This document shows positions 1 to 10,061 of a DNA stretch of 64,000 nucleotides, one piece after another. This DNA comes from Gracilaria domingensis (taxonomy: Eukaryota; Rhodophyta; Florideophyceae; Gracilariales; Gracilariaceae). Position numbers and translations under genes: made by a program. The notes below the pieces were generated by a model that was not told where the DNA came from, did not search any database, and saw only the letters and a list, made by a program, of their open reading frames with translations. The stretch covers positions 124,001 to 188,000 of the forward strand of contig VCMS01000099.1 of assembly GCA_022539475.1 (NCBI GenBank). Reading direction: 5' to 3'. How positions within the stretch are numbered: the first letter of the stretch is position 1; each line of letters opens with the position of its first letter.

Positions 1-8
1 CCCAGGAA

Positions 9-344
9 GGCGCCGGAATGTGGCCAGAACGTGCGCGCGGGCGGGGGGGGGGGTCGGTCGTGTTAGGGTACCTACCCTAACACCACCGGACCCCCCGCCC
101 GCGGGCATAAAATCGCACATTTTCAAAAATCGCACAAACGTGCCCGCGGGCGGGGGGTCCGGTCGTGTTAGGGTACCTACCCTAACACGACCGACCCCCC
201 CCGCCCGCGGGCATAAAATCGCACATTTCTCAAAAAATCGCCGAAAACGTGCCCGCAGGCGGGGGGTTCGGTCGTGTTAGGGTAGCTACCCTAACACGAC
301 CGACCCCCTTCGCCGCGGGCACGTTCTGGCCACATTCTGGCACC
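9..344. repeat. Foldback element of three successive palindromes
   Basis: The two ends (9-34 and 319-344) are near-perfect inverted copies sharing GAATGTGGCCAGAACGTGC. Between them lie three G/C-rich palindromes, each centred on TTAGGGTACCTACCCTAA or the same core with GC in place of CA/TA centre bases (about 60-72, 169-186, 277-294), separated by short ATAAAATCGCACATT spacers. No ORF is credible inside. This is the shape of a non-autonomous foldback element; the family is unknown. Confidence 0.75.
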
Positions 345-509
345 CTCGGAGACCTCCCAAAACACTCCTCCCGGCACTTCCGGCAGTGATTTCGCTGCAC
401 ACGCCGTACACATATATCAAACTAGAGAAAACTAGCGCTTCACACCCACTTGATCCGCGACTTTTAGCACAATACGGGACCGTTGCAATAGCTCCGAATC
501 GCGACGTGG

Positions 510-551
510 CCGACACGCGACGCTATCGCTCCGACACGCGACGCTATCGCT
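510..551. repeat. 21-bp tandem repeat, two copies
   Basis: The unit CCGACACGCGACGCTATCGCT occurs twice head to tail (510-530 and 531-551), about 120 bases upstream of the ATG at 669. It is followed by short CGGACA repeats. It may be promoter or subterminal sequence of the transposon cluster to its right; this is inference. Confidence 0.7.
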
Positions 552-668
552 CCGAGCGGACACGGACACGGACGAGACTGGCAGTGCGCTGGGAGGAGCT
601 GCCGAAAGCGGGGGTGCCCAGCGTAAGTCGCCATTTAAAGGCTCGCCTTCGTTGTTCGCGCTGAAGCG

Positions 669-1604
669 ATGGATTCCACCGATGTTGGAGAGGAGATACA
701 TCCTATCGACATGAGTGCTCCGCCTCCGGCGTTCCATGCATATGTCAGACTTTTCTTGGTTCTTCGCGATGCTTTGGCAAACAGCGATGGAGGCCCTGAT
801 CGGCCACGGGACGTGGGGTTTAGAGGGTTAATAGAGTTCTGCGCCGAGAACTATAAGGATATTCCGGAGGCAAGGAAGATGTTTGAGGAGGCCACTAACT
901 CCAAGAACCTGCAGAACTTGACACTGCAACAGCTGCGAAAGAGTGTTGTGAATAACAAACCTGTGGAACAGCGATATCTTGTAACGAAGCTTCTTGACAA
1001 GAAGGACGGGGATGAGGACCAGAGACTGCGCGATTTTTTCCTTCTGTCTATGGATATGGGTATATACCTACCGGTGCGATGCCTGGTTGGTTATTTCATG
1101 ACCAGGAGAAAGCAGGTTCTGAAGACGACAGTGTTCATCCCACCAACAGCTGTGAACCCATTTGAGGTCGTTATATACTTATCATACCTCGGCCACATAA
1201 TGGGAGAGAACGACAACATCCGAATGATGAAGAAGAAACAACCGAAAAAGAAACGAAAAGTGAACCATGCACCATCTGTGTACATACCCACGTTTACGTC
1301 GTTCTCCAAAGACAACTGTGATCGACTGGGATTCGCTATCAGTGAGGTCGTATGGGCATGGAGTTGTTTTGCGGCTCATCTTGGATACACGAACGTTCAG
1401 CACATGGTGAAACCATACATTTACATGAATATGCAGACGTTGAGGTGTACGGCGCTAGAGATACGGGAGTCTGGTTATGCCCCGCCGAGCCAGAGTACTC
1501 GATTCAACATAAAGGATGTGCCACAGAGCAGTACTAGTGGATCGGTGGAGACCTTGAGTGATGAATGCGATACAAACCTCCGAATACTGGCTAAGGAATT
1601 TTGA
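669..1604 (+). CDS. Unknown protein with an SV40-type nuclear localisation signal
   Basis: A 311-residue frame starting at ATG 669. I recognise no enzymatic domain. Near residues 190-197 it carries PKKKRKV preceded by KKKQ, identical to the classical monopartite import signal, so a nuclear role is likely. The C-terminal part is Ser/Thr-rich and ends at TGA. It is the first of three plus-strand genes that lead up to a convergent transposase, so it may be transposon-encoded. Because the following 750 bases look like decayed coding sequence, this frame could be only the N-terminal part of a longer protein. Confidence 0.6.
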   Translation: MDSTDVGEEIHPIDMSAPPPAFHAYVRLFLVLRDALANSDGGPDRPRDVGFRGLIEFCAENYKDIPEARKMFEEATNSKNLQNLTLQQLRKSVVNNKPVEQRYLVTKLLDKKDGDEDQRLRDFFLLSMDMGIYLPVRCLVGYFMTRRKQVLKTTVFIPPTAVNPFEVVIYLSYLGHIMGENDNIRMMKKKQPKKKRKVNHAPSVYIPTFTSFSKDNCDRLGFAISEVVWAWSCFAAHLGYTNVQHMVKPYIYMNMQTLRCTALEIRESGYAPPSQSTRFNIKDVPQSSTSGSVETLSDECDTNLRILAKEF

Positions 1605-2369
1605 CAGACCTCGAAACCGTATGCACCCACGATAGCCTCTATAGCTACTGGTTGATCAGTATGAGGACTGGATAGAGTTTCTCGAGACCGGAGATTCACC
1701 GTATCTGTTCTGTACTCTGTGAGTTGCAGCTGCTCGATTTCAGAAGTTATTCGATTATATGAACGATACAGGATTAGTTCATTGCTCGGCGGGTTCCATG
1801 TCGGCATTCACTGGCTTAAACCTGATATTGAACGACGAAAGCCCTAAAACTTCCGGTAATGCGAACCTTCTTCGACCAAGTCTGCCCCACCCCACCTCGT
1901 CGAGAGTATATGAACCTCGTGAGTCCGATAGCGACGACTTCGAGAAGGCAGTGAATCTTGCGAGCATGAATCTCGGTGGTTGCGGTTACAACATCAAAAG
2001 ACTGGTATTGAGCTCGCCCATAAGGGATATCCAGTTCTCCTCGATATGAATATGGACAAGGTGTGAAACGGGATGAGAAAGTCATACTTTGATAGCGTAC
2101 AACTGTTGACATGAAAGACCTGAGGCACACACACGAAACGTTGTGAATCAGAGTGAGAGGGTATGGGGTAGACAGCTTGTTCCTAACAGGACCCTCCCTT
2201 TAACACTTCGAGGAAGAGGAAACAAACGGAATATGCTCACGATGTCTTCGTGAGATGACAGTTTGATCAGTACGGCTGACTTAATACAGTACCGCGCTTC
2301 GCGTCAGGTGCGCACTTCTTATATTCTGTGCTGCACAGTTTATGTTTGGCACAGAATACTTTCGGAAAC
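1605..2369 (+). pseudogene. Probable decayed coding stretch before the assembly gap
   Basis: Short protein-like runs appear in different plus frames, for example YEDWIEFLETGDSPYLF near 1656-1715 and ISEVIRLYERYR near 1738-1775, each ended by stops. None is long enough to call. The run leads into the gap at 2370 and may be the missing N-terminal part of the methyltransferase gene that follows. This is inference from ORF texture only. Confidence 0.3.
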
Positions 2370-2661
2370 NNNNNNNNNNNNNNNNNNNNNNNNNNNNNNN
2401 NNNNNNNNNNNNNNNNNNNNNNNNNNNNNNNNNNNNNNNNNNNNNNNNNNNNNNNNNNNNNNNNNNNNNNNNNNNNNNNNNNNNNNNNNNNNNNNNNNNN
2501 NNNNNNNNNNNNNNNNNNNNNNNNNNNNNNNNNNNNNNNNNNNNNNNNNNNNNNNNNNNNNNNNNNNNNNNNNNNNNNNNNNNNNNNNNNNNNNNNNNNN
2601 NNNNNNNNNNNNNNNNNNNNNNNNNNNNNNNNNNNNNNNNNNNNNNNNNNNNNNNNNNNNN
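2370..2661. other. Assembly gap (292 N)
   Basis: An unbroken run of N. It removes the part of the methyltransferase gene where the catalytic (D/N)PP(Y/W) motif would be expected, so catalytic competence cannot be judged here. Confidence 0.99.
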
Positions 2662-3797
2662 GGTGGTTGACATGGAAGGTACAATGAACCAGGTAGTTCA
2701 GTACCCAGGTGGGCAGTACATAAGACCGGAGCAGAAGTCGAGGGAGTTGATGAAGGAGTTGATATGTCGCTTCACAAGACCGGGTGATCTTGTCATGGAC
2801 ATGTTCGCGGGAACTTTTCTACGGGTATGGCGTGCCTATCGCTGACAAAGCATAGGAAGTTCTTGGGGTGCGAGAAGAATAGGCCATGTTTCAGCCATGC
2901 GAAGCACCATCTAACGACTCTTATGGCCGAAGTTATTCGCGGGGGGAAGAATGACATCCTGGTTGAACAGGAGGTGGTGGATGCGGCTTCAACGACCTAT
3001 GAACGGGTTCCACATCGGGACCGAGGTCGGCTTGAATGGGAGGCTCCATTTGGTTACCCCCAGTACCAAGTGATGCCTGGACATATTACTCAGTTCCTAG
3101 GAAGATACTGGAAGGACTGGACTTTGTCGACAAGTGTGGAGAGCGTACTGTAGATCTTTGGGAGGGGAAGTACCGAGGAGCTCTGAATCTTATGGATATG
3201 CATATGCTGTTGACTGTTGAAGCCAATCGCTATCGCTTACATGTAGCATCTTCTAAGATTCGACATCCCCGTGCTGGTATGGGGGTGTTCACGGAACATA
3301 AGATATTGGCTGGGGAAACTATCTGTCATTTCTATGGAACTTTGGTATACACGGATCTGACGAACCGGAAGGAAAGACACTTAACGTATGGAAGTGGCTG
3401 TCTCGGAGCAACTCCAGTGCGGTACAAGTTGTTTTCTATGATGGTCACTGTGACTGGTACGGAGTTTCTGCACCTGAGGAACAGACCAGGACAGGCTCAG
3501 GATAGAAAGGAGAGCGAAGTCTACATTGTCCCGGCGCCTTTTTGTATCGGGGGCTACATTAACGACGCCGGATATCATGCCGGGGATCCCGATTTATCGG
3601 AGCCCCGGTCAAACAGGACTCGAAGTGCCAATTTGCAGGTGGTGGAAGCGAAGTCCGTGATACAGTTCAAGTCAGACCTTTCTAACTATGCTCTACTTCG
3701 TTGTAGAGCAGTAAGAGATATTGAGAGGGGCGAAGAGTTGTATTTCGACTACGGAGAGCAGTACGCCTGGGACTGGGCTCTGACATTGGAGCAATAG
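2662..3797 (+). pseudogene. DNA amino-methyltransferase (N6/N4 type) fused to a SET domain, frame-disrupted
   Basis: The first part reads RPEQKSRELMKELICRF, then PGDLVMDMFAGTF (about 2722-2819), and in the next frame TGMACLSLTKHRKFLGCEKN. This is the C-terminal motif X/motif I block of beta-type N6-adenine/N4-cytosine DNA methyltransferases. Further on (about 3260-3780) a SET-like domain shows GMGVF, FYGTLVY, YINDAG, ANLQVV and GEELYFDYG, the order of SET motifs, though the canonical NHS core is altered. The reading frame steps twice, near 2819 (TTTT run) and near 3050 (CCCCC run), each as if one base were missing. N-terminal sequence lies in the assembly gap. A methyltransferase and a SET domain in one gene is unusual. 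Sequencing error at homopolymers is an alternative to true decay. Confidence 0.6.
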
Positions 3798-4048
3798 ATG
3801 AGTTCAGTAGCGAATAGAAAGTAAATATGCTTGTGAGTGTTGCAGCTGCCTGCAATACGCGTTGTTGTACATGTACACTGGAGCTCTTCATCTGTAACGG
3901 CGATATTTGCGACCCATTGGGCACCTCAAATTCCTAAAAAGCAGGAACTGCAGAGTCTCCCGGAATATCTGAACCATGCACCCCCCCCTCCCACCCCCTC
4001 CCCCCCTCCCCAACAATTTCGTTTCATTACCCTGTTTATCTCCACAGC

Positions 4049-6443
4049 ATGGGTATAACGCCGAGAAAGCGAAATAGTACGCAGCGGAACAAGAGTGGAC
4101 AGAAGAAGAGAAGAGCATCGGATGATACGAATCAGGCTACAAGCACCGCACTTCCTAAACGGAAGTCGTCCTCGACGAAGGAGAGAGTCAGTGGGCGTCC
4201 TTCTACAGGACTCTCTCGCCCATCTCGCAGCGGAGCGTCTTCCGGGATTGCGTCAAGAATTCGTGGATCAGCGAACGATGTCGTGCCGTCAACTGCCGAT
4301 AATGCAAATCGTGCATCTGTCTCTGCTCCTCAAGAAGATGAGGTAACTCGGCCCAGCGGGTCAGGACAGGAGGGCATGACACTGGAACCGAAGAGGTTCG
4401 TATGACACCAAAACCTTCATGTCCCCGGCCGATATCGAAGACCGGAGCTACTGGGGCGCGGGTTACGCCGCCCAGTGGATCTGGACAACAAGGGACAATG
4501 AGGAGAAGTCGTGAGAGTTCTAGTATATTAAGATCGTCACGTCCATCCCTCTCTTCTAGAACTGGGGCCGCTATGAATCGTATCATGCCTCGCAATGGGT
4601 CCGGACAAGGGAGAAACACAATAAGAAATCGAGAGACAACTGATAGACGAGTTACTTTTCGACCTTCCCCTCTTTCCAGAGCGGGGGCCGTTGCAGCTCG
4701 TACGAGGCCCAATTCATCTGATATACCATGCCATGGAGGAGGACATACACGGGAGTTGGAGCTCGGAGCCGTGCCAAGGGTGGACACAGAACGCCTGCAG
4801 CCTCTCGTGGCTAAGGCTATGGCACATGAGGATAGTTCCGATAACGAAATAACACCGAATCCTGCGGCATTACCGGGGCCTGTCGCCGAAGAAGCTAGGG
4901 AAATAACGGAAGATATCCAAACTGGTGTGAATTCAAGCTCTATGAACAGACCTGATCTTTTAAATGAACTGAATTGCTTGAAAGAAAAGGTTAAGACGCT
5001 ACAAGAGGACTTGATGGTTCGGGAATTCTAGTGAAGGTCGCCCAAGAGCAGAGTACGGCTTTGAAAAAGAGGCTTGAAGAGAAGGATCTAGTCATTGAAG
5101 GGCTAAGAGGGGCACTGAAACAGGAGGGAGATAGGAGTACACGTGCTGGTGAACCTGGGCAGACAGGTCGAAAGAAGCATAAAATTGAGGTGTGCGACGA
5201 GTTTCGAGGGGTTGCTCGAGCAGTGTATCACAACATGCTGACGTGGGCAAGGAGAGAAACAAGTGAGCTATGGCTCGAAGGTGAGTCGCTCACCCGAAAT
5301 TGGGGTAACCGTGCCGAGAAGGTGGAAGACGCAACTGAGAGTGGGGAAGGGCTTATTGAGCCGGAGGAAGGTGGTTCATACATGGTTCCTAAAAACCCCG
5401 TGGAGCTCTTGGGCAGTTTTGGCATGTTCACACCGTCGGTAGAGGGGGGGCCAGATGCTTTGCTGAAGAAAATGGTTGAAAGCGAGTTGAAGGAGTTGAG
5501 CTGGGAAGGTATTAGAAAAGCATCTCTTACCGACAGGTGTATACTGGAACTTTGTGCAGATATGTGCCTTAGGCAGAGAATGCGGCAGACCATGAGTGAC
5601 GTCGTGGGCGTTCGTAAGAGAAATACGAGGGATAAACTATTTCTGCTCCTGGGGTACGATCTGATTTGGAGAAGAACAAAGCTGGTAGAAGAGAATGCTG
5701 ACGAACTCACAATGCAGTTGAAGGAAGCGCAGGAGAACATACTGCGTCTTGACGAAAATGGTGTACCGAACACTTCATGGTGGAGAAAAGCCCCATTTGT
5801 TCGTCTAAAGTACTCCAATGCGGACAATGTCGAGGATATGCCGACGGAAGATCAAGACTTGTTCTTCCGAAACCGTGTCGGGGTACAAGTGCTGAAGGAG
5901 TTTATTGGGTATGATGTGGAAGACAAGGATACGGGCACCTTTTTAGATGGCACAATACTGTTGCTCGCACGTTTGGACGCTTGGGTGTTGACGGTTGTGA
6001 GCCTTCTAAGTACGGATGTGTCAAGGGGTGGCCAGAGACAGAAACTGTTTACAAAGAAGTTTGCTGAACTGCTACCTCTGTGTTTAAAGAATGTTCTGGG
6101 GGATGTTAGGCAACATGTCTTGAGGACCAATTCCAGCGAGTTTCATAATTTTGGAACGACAACGGAAGATTGGACTAAGGTTCTTGGTAATGACATGAGA
6201 GAGGCTACATTTGGATATCGAATGCCGTCGAACGGAAGACTTTACCTCACTGTGAAAGAACAATTTTTTATTGACAGTGTGAGCCGAAGATTGGGGTCTA
6301 TTAGCGATTGCTTCGTTGGTGAATGCGAGGAAGGGGATATGGAGTTCAAGGAAATGGACATGAACGATTTCGGAATTAACACAGGATCACAAGAAAAGGC
6401 ACCACAAGGTGAACATGTAGAGGATGGAGCCCTTAATGTTTAA
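4049..6443 (+). pseudogene. Basic, repeat-bearing coiled-coil protein, frame-disrupted
   Basis: Three consecutive plus frames (4049-4405, 4402-5031, 5031-6443) read as one protein of about 800 residues. The N-terminal third is Lys/Arg/Ser-rich and holds about three degenerate 40-residue units built around RPS-x-SR-x-GA and GSGQ. The spacing of the unit is kept only if the frame changes near 4375. A coiled coil (LNELNCLKEKVKTLQED) runs straight into ALKKRLEEKDLVIEGL across the second frame change near 5028. The C-terminal 350 residues are globular-looking and unrecognised. Both changes have the polarity of one missing base. Probably a nuclear accessory protein of the transposon. Confidence 0.5.
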
Positions 6444-7171
6444 GGCTGTACAAGATCAACGTGCTCAGTTGGTCCTTCATCTGAATCATGATAGAATCGA
6501 TTGATGTAGAATCGGTGTTGAAACCATTGAAGTGGAGGACAAAAAGGTGGAGCAGGGTAGTTTGATCGAACAACATGGACAGTTCCCTGTAGTGCAGAAG
6601 CCGGAACCATCCCGTACCAAGGAGTTAACTCTACGATAGTCTCCGCTTTGGAATGACAAGGGAACGGAAGAGTGTGGTTCTTTTCATCGTTTGTAGCCCA
6701 CCGTAAAGATATGCATTTCAATATGTGGTCGATGTTTGTTGCGGGGGGTAAAACTTCGAAATACCGGACGAATGCCACATCTGGTGCGGTAAGTGCAGAA
6801 TCAAGGAGAGATATTCGAATCAGAGCGACTACCTGGGCAACCCAAGTCTCTGAATCTTCTCCGCTTACCAATACAGTGGAAAACTTTGGCTTTCTACTGG
6901 GACCAAATGCTGGAGAAGCGAAGACACGTTGGATGATGGGGTATTTGGGTCGTCCCAGCTTAAGTGCCTTAGAAGACGAATCGAAGTGTTCAAGAGTCGG
7001 AACGAAACCGCCTTTCACGAGGGCCGAATTCACCAGAGTTATCCTTGTCTTTTCTGGGAAGTATGTAATAGAGTGCTCATCCAGTGTTTCTTTCACGAGA
7101 CTGAGGAAAGGAGGAAGGGTCTGTTCACCAATTTGATCAAGAATCGACCTTGTGTCCCTACTTGAGAACAT
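6440..7171 (-). CDS. C-terminal part of the Plavaka/KDZ-like transposase
   Basis: This 243-codon frame is in the same reading frame as the transposase upstream (7187-9715) and is separated from it only by one TGA (7187-7189) and five codons. It ends with WFQHRFYINRFYHDSDEG, resembling the conserved C-terminal motif of Plavaka-type transposases. The likely history is one protein of about 1,090 codons cut by a nonsense change; separate translation from ATG 7169-7171 is possible but less likely. Its TAA overlaps the TAA of the plus-strand gene in a shared TTAA. Confidence 0.55.
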   Translation of the reverse strand: MFSSRDTRSILDQIGEQTLPPFLSLVKETLDEHSITYFPEKTRITLVNSALVKGGFVPTLEHFDSSSKALKLGRPKYPIIQRVFASPAFGPSRKPKFSTVLVSGEDSETWVAQVVALIRISLLDSALTAPDVAFVRYFEVLPPATNIDHILKCISLRWATNDEKNHTLPFPCHSKAETIVELTPWYGMVPASALQGTVHVVRSNYPAPPFCPPLQWFQHRFYINRFYHDSDEGPTEHVDLVQP

Positions 7172-7186
7172 CTCTCTAACAGCAGT

Positions 7187-9715
7187 TCATGTTTTTGAAC
7201 TGGACATACTTGAAACACAATGTTGAAGAGCTCGTAAAGTGAAAGAACGCCCTCTCATTGCAAACCGAGGAAGCTGTGTGGAAGTTCCTGGTAAACCTGG
7301 ATTACGCTGGTAAGGAGTATTGCCATTCCATTGCTTTCTAACATGTCCGTGCTCAATGGAGCGAATATTCTCCTCCACAGCCGTTGCTGTTCTTCTGGAC
7401 GTCTTTTTGTAGTGTCTTTTAAATAGCAGGTGTGCATGTTCGTATATGCCTGCGTCGTAGTACTTGATACTTCCCAGACGGCGAATATCGTCCACGAGAT
7501 GATCGAGAAGATGAAACTTCAGAGTTCCCAGTCTGGAGGGATGAAAATCCGCCAGAGTCTTTGTTGCGGAACGCTTGAAGGCTTCAATCTCCGAACTAAG
7601 ACACAGGAGAGAGCTTTCAGTCCAATACGGGTCACGATTGTATCTGAATAAGGTCGAGAGCAAGTCCGAGTACTGAGAGAAAACGGTTGTGATTGGGGCA
7701 ACGTCCTGTTCTCCACAGCATATGTCAAAGAATGCTCCTATGAAGGGAAAGACCATGTCAAGTGCTTTGTAGTTTTTGGCCTCCAGCATTCCACGGAGAC
7801 CGTCTTTCGTGAAGATACCATTCAAAGATTTGCCTTTCTCTTGCGTGGAGAAATCGATATGTAAACCTTTGGCAGGAGAATCGCGTTCTATGGCAGCTAG
7901 AATTGCGTTTGCATGGTTGAGGAGTTGGGTGCGTATCGTTCGAAATGAACGCGATGCAGATGTTCCTATTGTGGTGCACAGGGTGTCTGACTGCAGTCTC
8001 TCGATTGTGGCCGTTTTTATCAACTTTGAGATGCCGAGATGCAAGTTGTGTAATGGTTCGAATGAGAACAGACTGTATGGAGACAATCCCGGGATCATTC
8101 CAAGGCTTACGGAAGTTTCGAGGAACGAAGGAATGAGAGATATGGAATTTGAACGCATCAGAGTATCCGCTTGAGATCTTCTCTCCCTCGCACGACGTGG
8201 ACGTCTTTCCGCCTCGTCTTTTTGTGCATGTTGCAAGATAGCTGTGTATGTCTTTCGGATGCTTTTCGTGTGCTTCTGAGAACGTCCGTTGAATGAGGTG
8301 GGAATAGGACTGCATAAAGATGAGCGAGGGGCTTTGGATCTATGACACGGGCTTTCCGTTTTGGTCCCATGAAGAATGGACAGAATGTCCTTAGCCTCAG
8401 GAATGTCCGCACAATAACTTGCAAGCAGAGGATGGCACACTCGACTTAGTTTTTCTTCGCCGATGAACTGAAAACCTTTCTGCGTGAGATTTAGAATGGG
8501 CTCCAGGACTTGACGAAGAGATTCTTGAAGGATTTGCATCCTGGACTCGCGTAGAGACTTGCTAGAAACGAATGGCATTGCGTCTGCTTCAGATGCGAAA
8601 ACCTCGATCAGTGTGGTAGGGAAGTATGCCACTACTGTGAGGTCATCACGGATACACTTACGGCGAAGCTCGTCGGAGAAGTTGAGAAATATGAGGTGAA
8701 GAGGATAGGCGGTAACCGATGTTTGCTTTAGAGTTGTTGAAGACTTATCGGTGTATACCTGCAGAAGACCTACGAAAGATTCACTGTAACTTATTTCTTG
8801 GGAGTACCACACTATTCTACTATCCAAAGAGCCCATGACCATTTCCTTAAGTTTTGAGGTGGCGTCTCTTGCGAGAGAGCCGGACATGGGGTGAGATATT
8901 TTCGTGGAGTGGGTCTGAGGTATAGGGTGGAAGAATGTGTTTTCGTTGTTAGCCAACTGGAGCTGTTTCACAAGTGTCTGAACGGGGTCTCTCGTGTAGA
9001 GGGTGGCGCTGAACTTACATCCTTCTGGCGAGACAGTTCTGCGATTGAAACCGTCCTTTGAGGCGTATCGTTCGAAAATGGCCTTCTTCAGTTCTGTACA
9101 GCGCTTGGAACTTGTTAAGGTCTCGTTGAATCGCTTTTGCGAGAATCGCGGGTCCCGAAGTAGCCCAATTAGCTCGTCAGCCTCACGATGACCAAGGTTG
9201 GAAGCTACTGAAGCCAGACAAACCGTGAGATAATCTATATGCAAATCACCGAGGGCCTCCTCAGGAGGCACTGGGCGGGAACTGCTTCCGTGTTCTCGCT
9301 CTAATGACGCGGGAGCCGGGGAAGGAGAAACACAATGCGAAGTGTCCGGAATGGGAGGGGCGCACGGAGTGGGGTCGACGATGTCCTCGGACACTGGAGG
9401 CTCGGGAAGGCGACAAGGGGCAGTGACCGTTTCGGAAGATGCGGGCGCGGGTGCGGAAAGCTTGAGACGCTTGCTTCTCCGAATGGGCCGGCTATTGTCG
9501 TCTTCCAGCGCTGCTTTCAGACGAAACGGGCAATGGTTGACATGCTGTTGAAGGGATAAGACTCCTCGGCGAGTAACGAAGGGGCACCCACGCTTCTTAT
9601 GTGTACAGTAGTAGACCATGGGAAGAAGAACTGAACGAGAAACGACGACAAAGACTGCAAGGGAAGGGCGTCCGAAGGGAGAAGGAGGTCGAGCGACAGT
9701 CAAGATCGACGTCAT
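7187..9715 (-). CDS. Plavaka/KDZ-like DDE transposase
   Basis: An 842-residue frame; the better start is probably the Met 33 codons in (about 9619), just before a zinc-finger-like CTHKKRGC...HVNHC. Recognisable blocks: YTDKSST with a candidate first catalytic Asp near residue 322, then TAYPLHLIFLNF; LASYCADIPEAKD near 435; EPLHNLHLGISKL near 555; and LKFHLLDHL...YEHAHLLFKRHY near 765. This order is typical of the Plavaka/KDZ transposases described from fungi and other eukaryotes. It should cut and join element ends in the nucleus. A C-terminal portion continues in frame after a TGA. Specific subfamily is uncertain. Confidence 0.7.
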   Translation of the reverse strand: MTSILTVARPPSPFGRPSLAVFVVVSRSVLLPMVYYCTHKKRGCPFVTRRGVLSLQQHVNHCPFRLKAALEDDNSRPIRRSKRLKLSAPAPASSETVTAPCRLPEPPVSEDIVDPTPCAPPIPDTSHCVSPSPAPASLEREHGSSSRPVPPEEALGDLHIDYLTVCLASVASNLGHREADELIGLLRDPRFSQKRFNETLTSSKRCTELKKAIFERYASKDGFNRRTVSPEGCKFSATLYTRDPVQTLVKQLQLANNENTFFHPIPQTHSTKISHPMSGSLARDATSKLKEMVMGSLDSRIVWYSQEISYSESFVGLLQVYTDKSSTTLKQTSVTAYPLHLIFLNFSDELRRKCIRDDLTVVAYFPTTLIEVFASEADAMPFVSSKSLRESRMQILQESLRQVLEPILNLTQKGFQFIGEEKLSRVCHPLLASYCADIPEAKDILSILHGTKTESPCHRSKAPRSSLCSPIPTSFNGRSQKHTKSIRKTYTAILQHAQKDEAERRPRRARERRSQADTLMRSNSISLIPSFLETSVSLGMIPGLSPYSLFSFEPLHNLHLGISKLIKTATIERLQSDTLCTTIGTSASRSFRTIRTQLLNHANAILAAIERDSPAKGLHIDFSTQEKGKSLNGIFTKDGLRGMLEAKNYKALDMVFPFIGAFFDICCGEQDVAPITTVFSQYSDLLSTLFRYNRDPYWTESSLLCLSSEIEAFKRSATKTLADFHPSRLGTLKFHLLDHLVDDIRRLGSIKYYDAGIYEHAHLLFKRHYKKTSRRTATAVEENIRSIEHGHVRKQWNGNTPYQRNPGLPGTSTQLPRFAMRGRSFTLRALQHCVSSMSSSKT

Positions 9716-9990
9716 GCTGAGAACGGAGAATATATTTTGAGTTTAAATCACGTGCTTTCGTTCAAAAAGGAACGTAGGTACACGTCCACCTCAACACAAG
9801 GGTGTACTTCTCGTATTATCTACCACTGGTTATAAACCTGTGGTTTCCCAACGTTGTACGCTGTACACTTGTCCAATCTCGCACAGAAAAATAAATCTCT
9901 TCCCTTCGCCGCCGCCGCCGCGCCTCCGACGTCCGAACTTCCGTTACCGTCGTGAGCCATGCCATCGATATCATCGCGTTATACTCCGCT
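9716..9990. other. Transposase upstream region, (CCG)n-rich
   Basis: No gene is visible. It holds GGTTTATAACC-like sequence near 9830 and a CGCCGCCGCCGCCGCG run near 9908. It may contain the minus-strand transposase promoter and an element end, but I found no inverted partner on the left. Confidence 0.3.
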
Positions 9991-10061
9991 CCGTCGTACT
10001 TTTTCCCGCCCTCCACTTTATGGAGGCTCCATAAAGTAGAGGGCGGAAGAAAGTAGGACGG
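9991..10061. repeat. Hairpin repeat, about 34-bp arms
   Basis: The arms 9991-10025 and 10027-10061 are imperfect inverted copies around CTTTATGGAG-CTCCATAAAG, with almost no loop. No ORF inside. It looks like a miniature foldback sequence or a palindromic scar. Confidence 0.7.

Larger units (their letters stand above)
669..9715. mobile_element. Plavaka/KDZ-like DNA transposon cluster with methyltransferase-SET cargo
   Basis: Four gene-sized units are packed with little spacing: three on the plus strand (669-1604, 2662-3797, 4049-6443) and a DDE transposase on the minus strand (6440-9715). The last plus gene and the transposase frame converge and share a TTAA at their stop codons. Compact convergent layout, decay by single-base changes, and a transposase frame suggest one large DNA transposon with chromatin-modifying cargo. 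I could not find terminal inverted repeats, so the outer limits are only the outermost ORFs. It is an alternative that an ordinary gene cluster was captured beside a transposase. Confidence 0.5.

Noticed and set aside
60-300. TTAGGG/CCCTAA-like sequence as a telomere
   Set aside because: The motif occurs only once per palindrome and not in tandem arrays, and it is embedded in a foldback element.
2796-5040. Programmed -1 ribosomal frameshifting at the four frame changes
   Set aside because: None of the sites fits a complete X XXY YYZ heptamer in the zero frame; missing bases at homopolymers explain them more simply.
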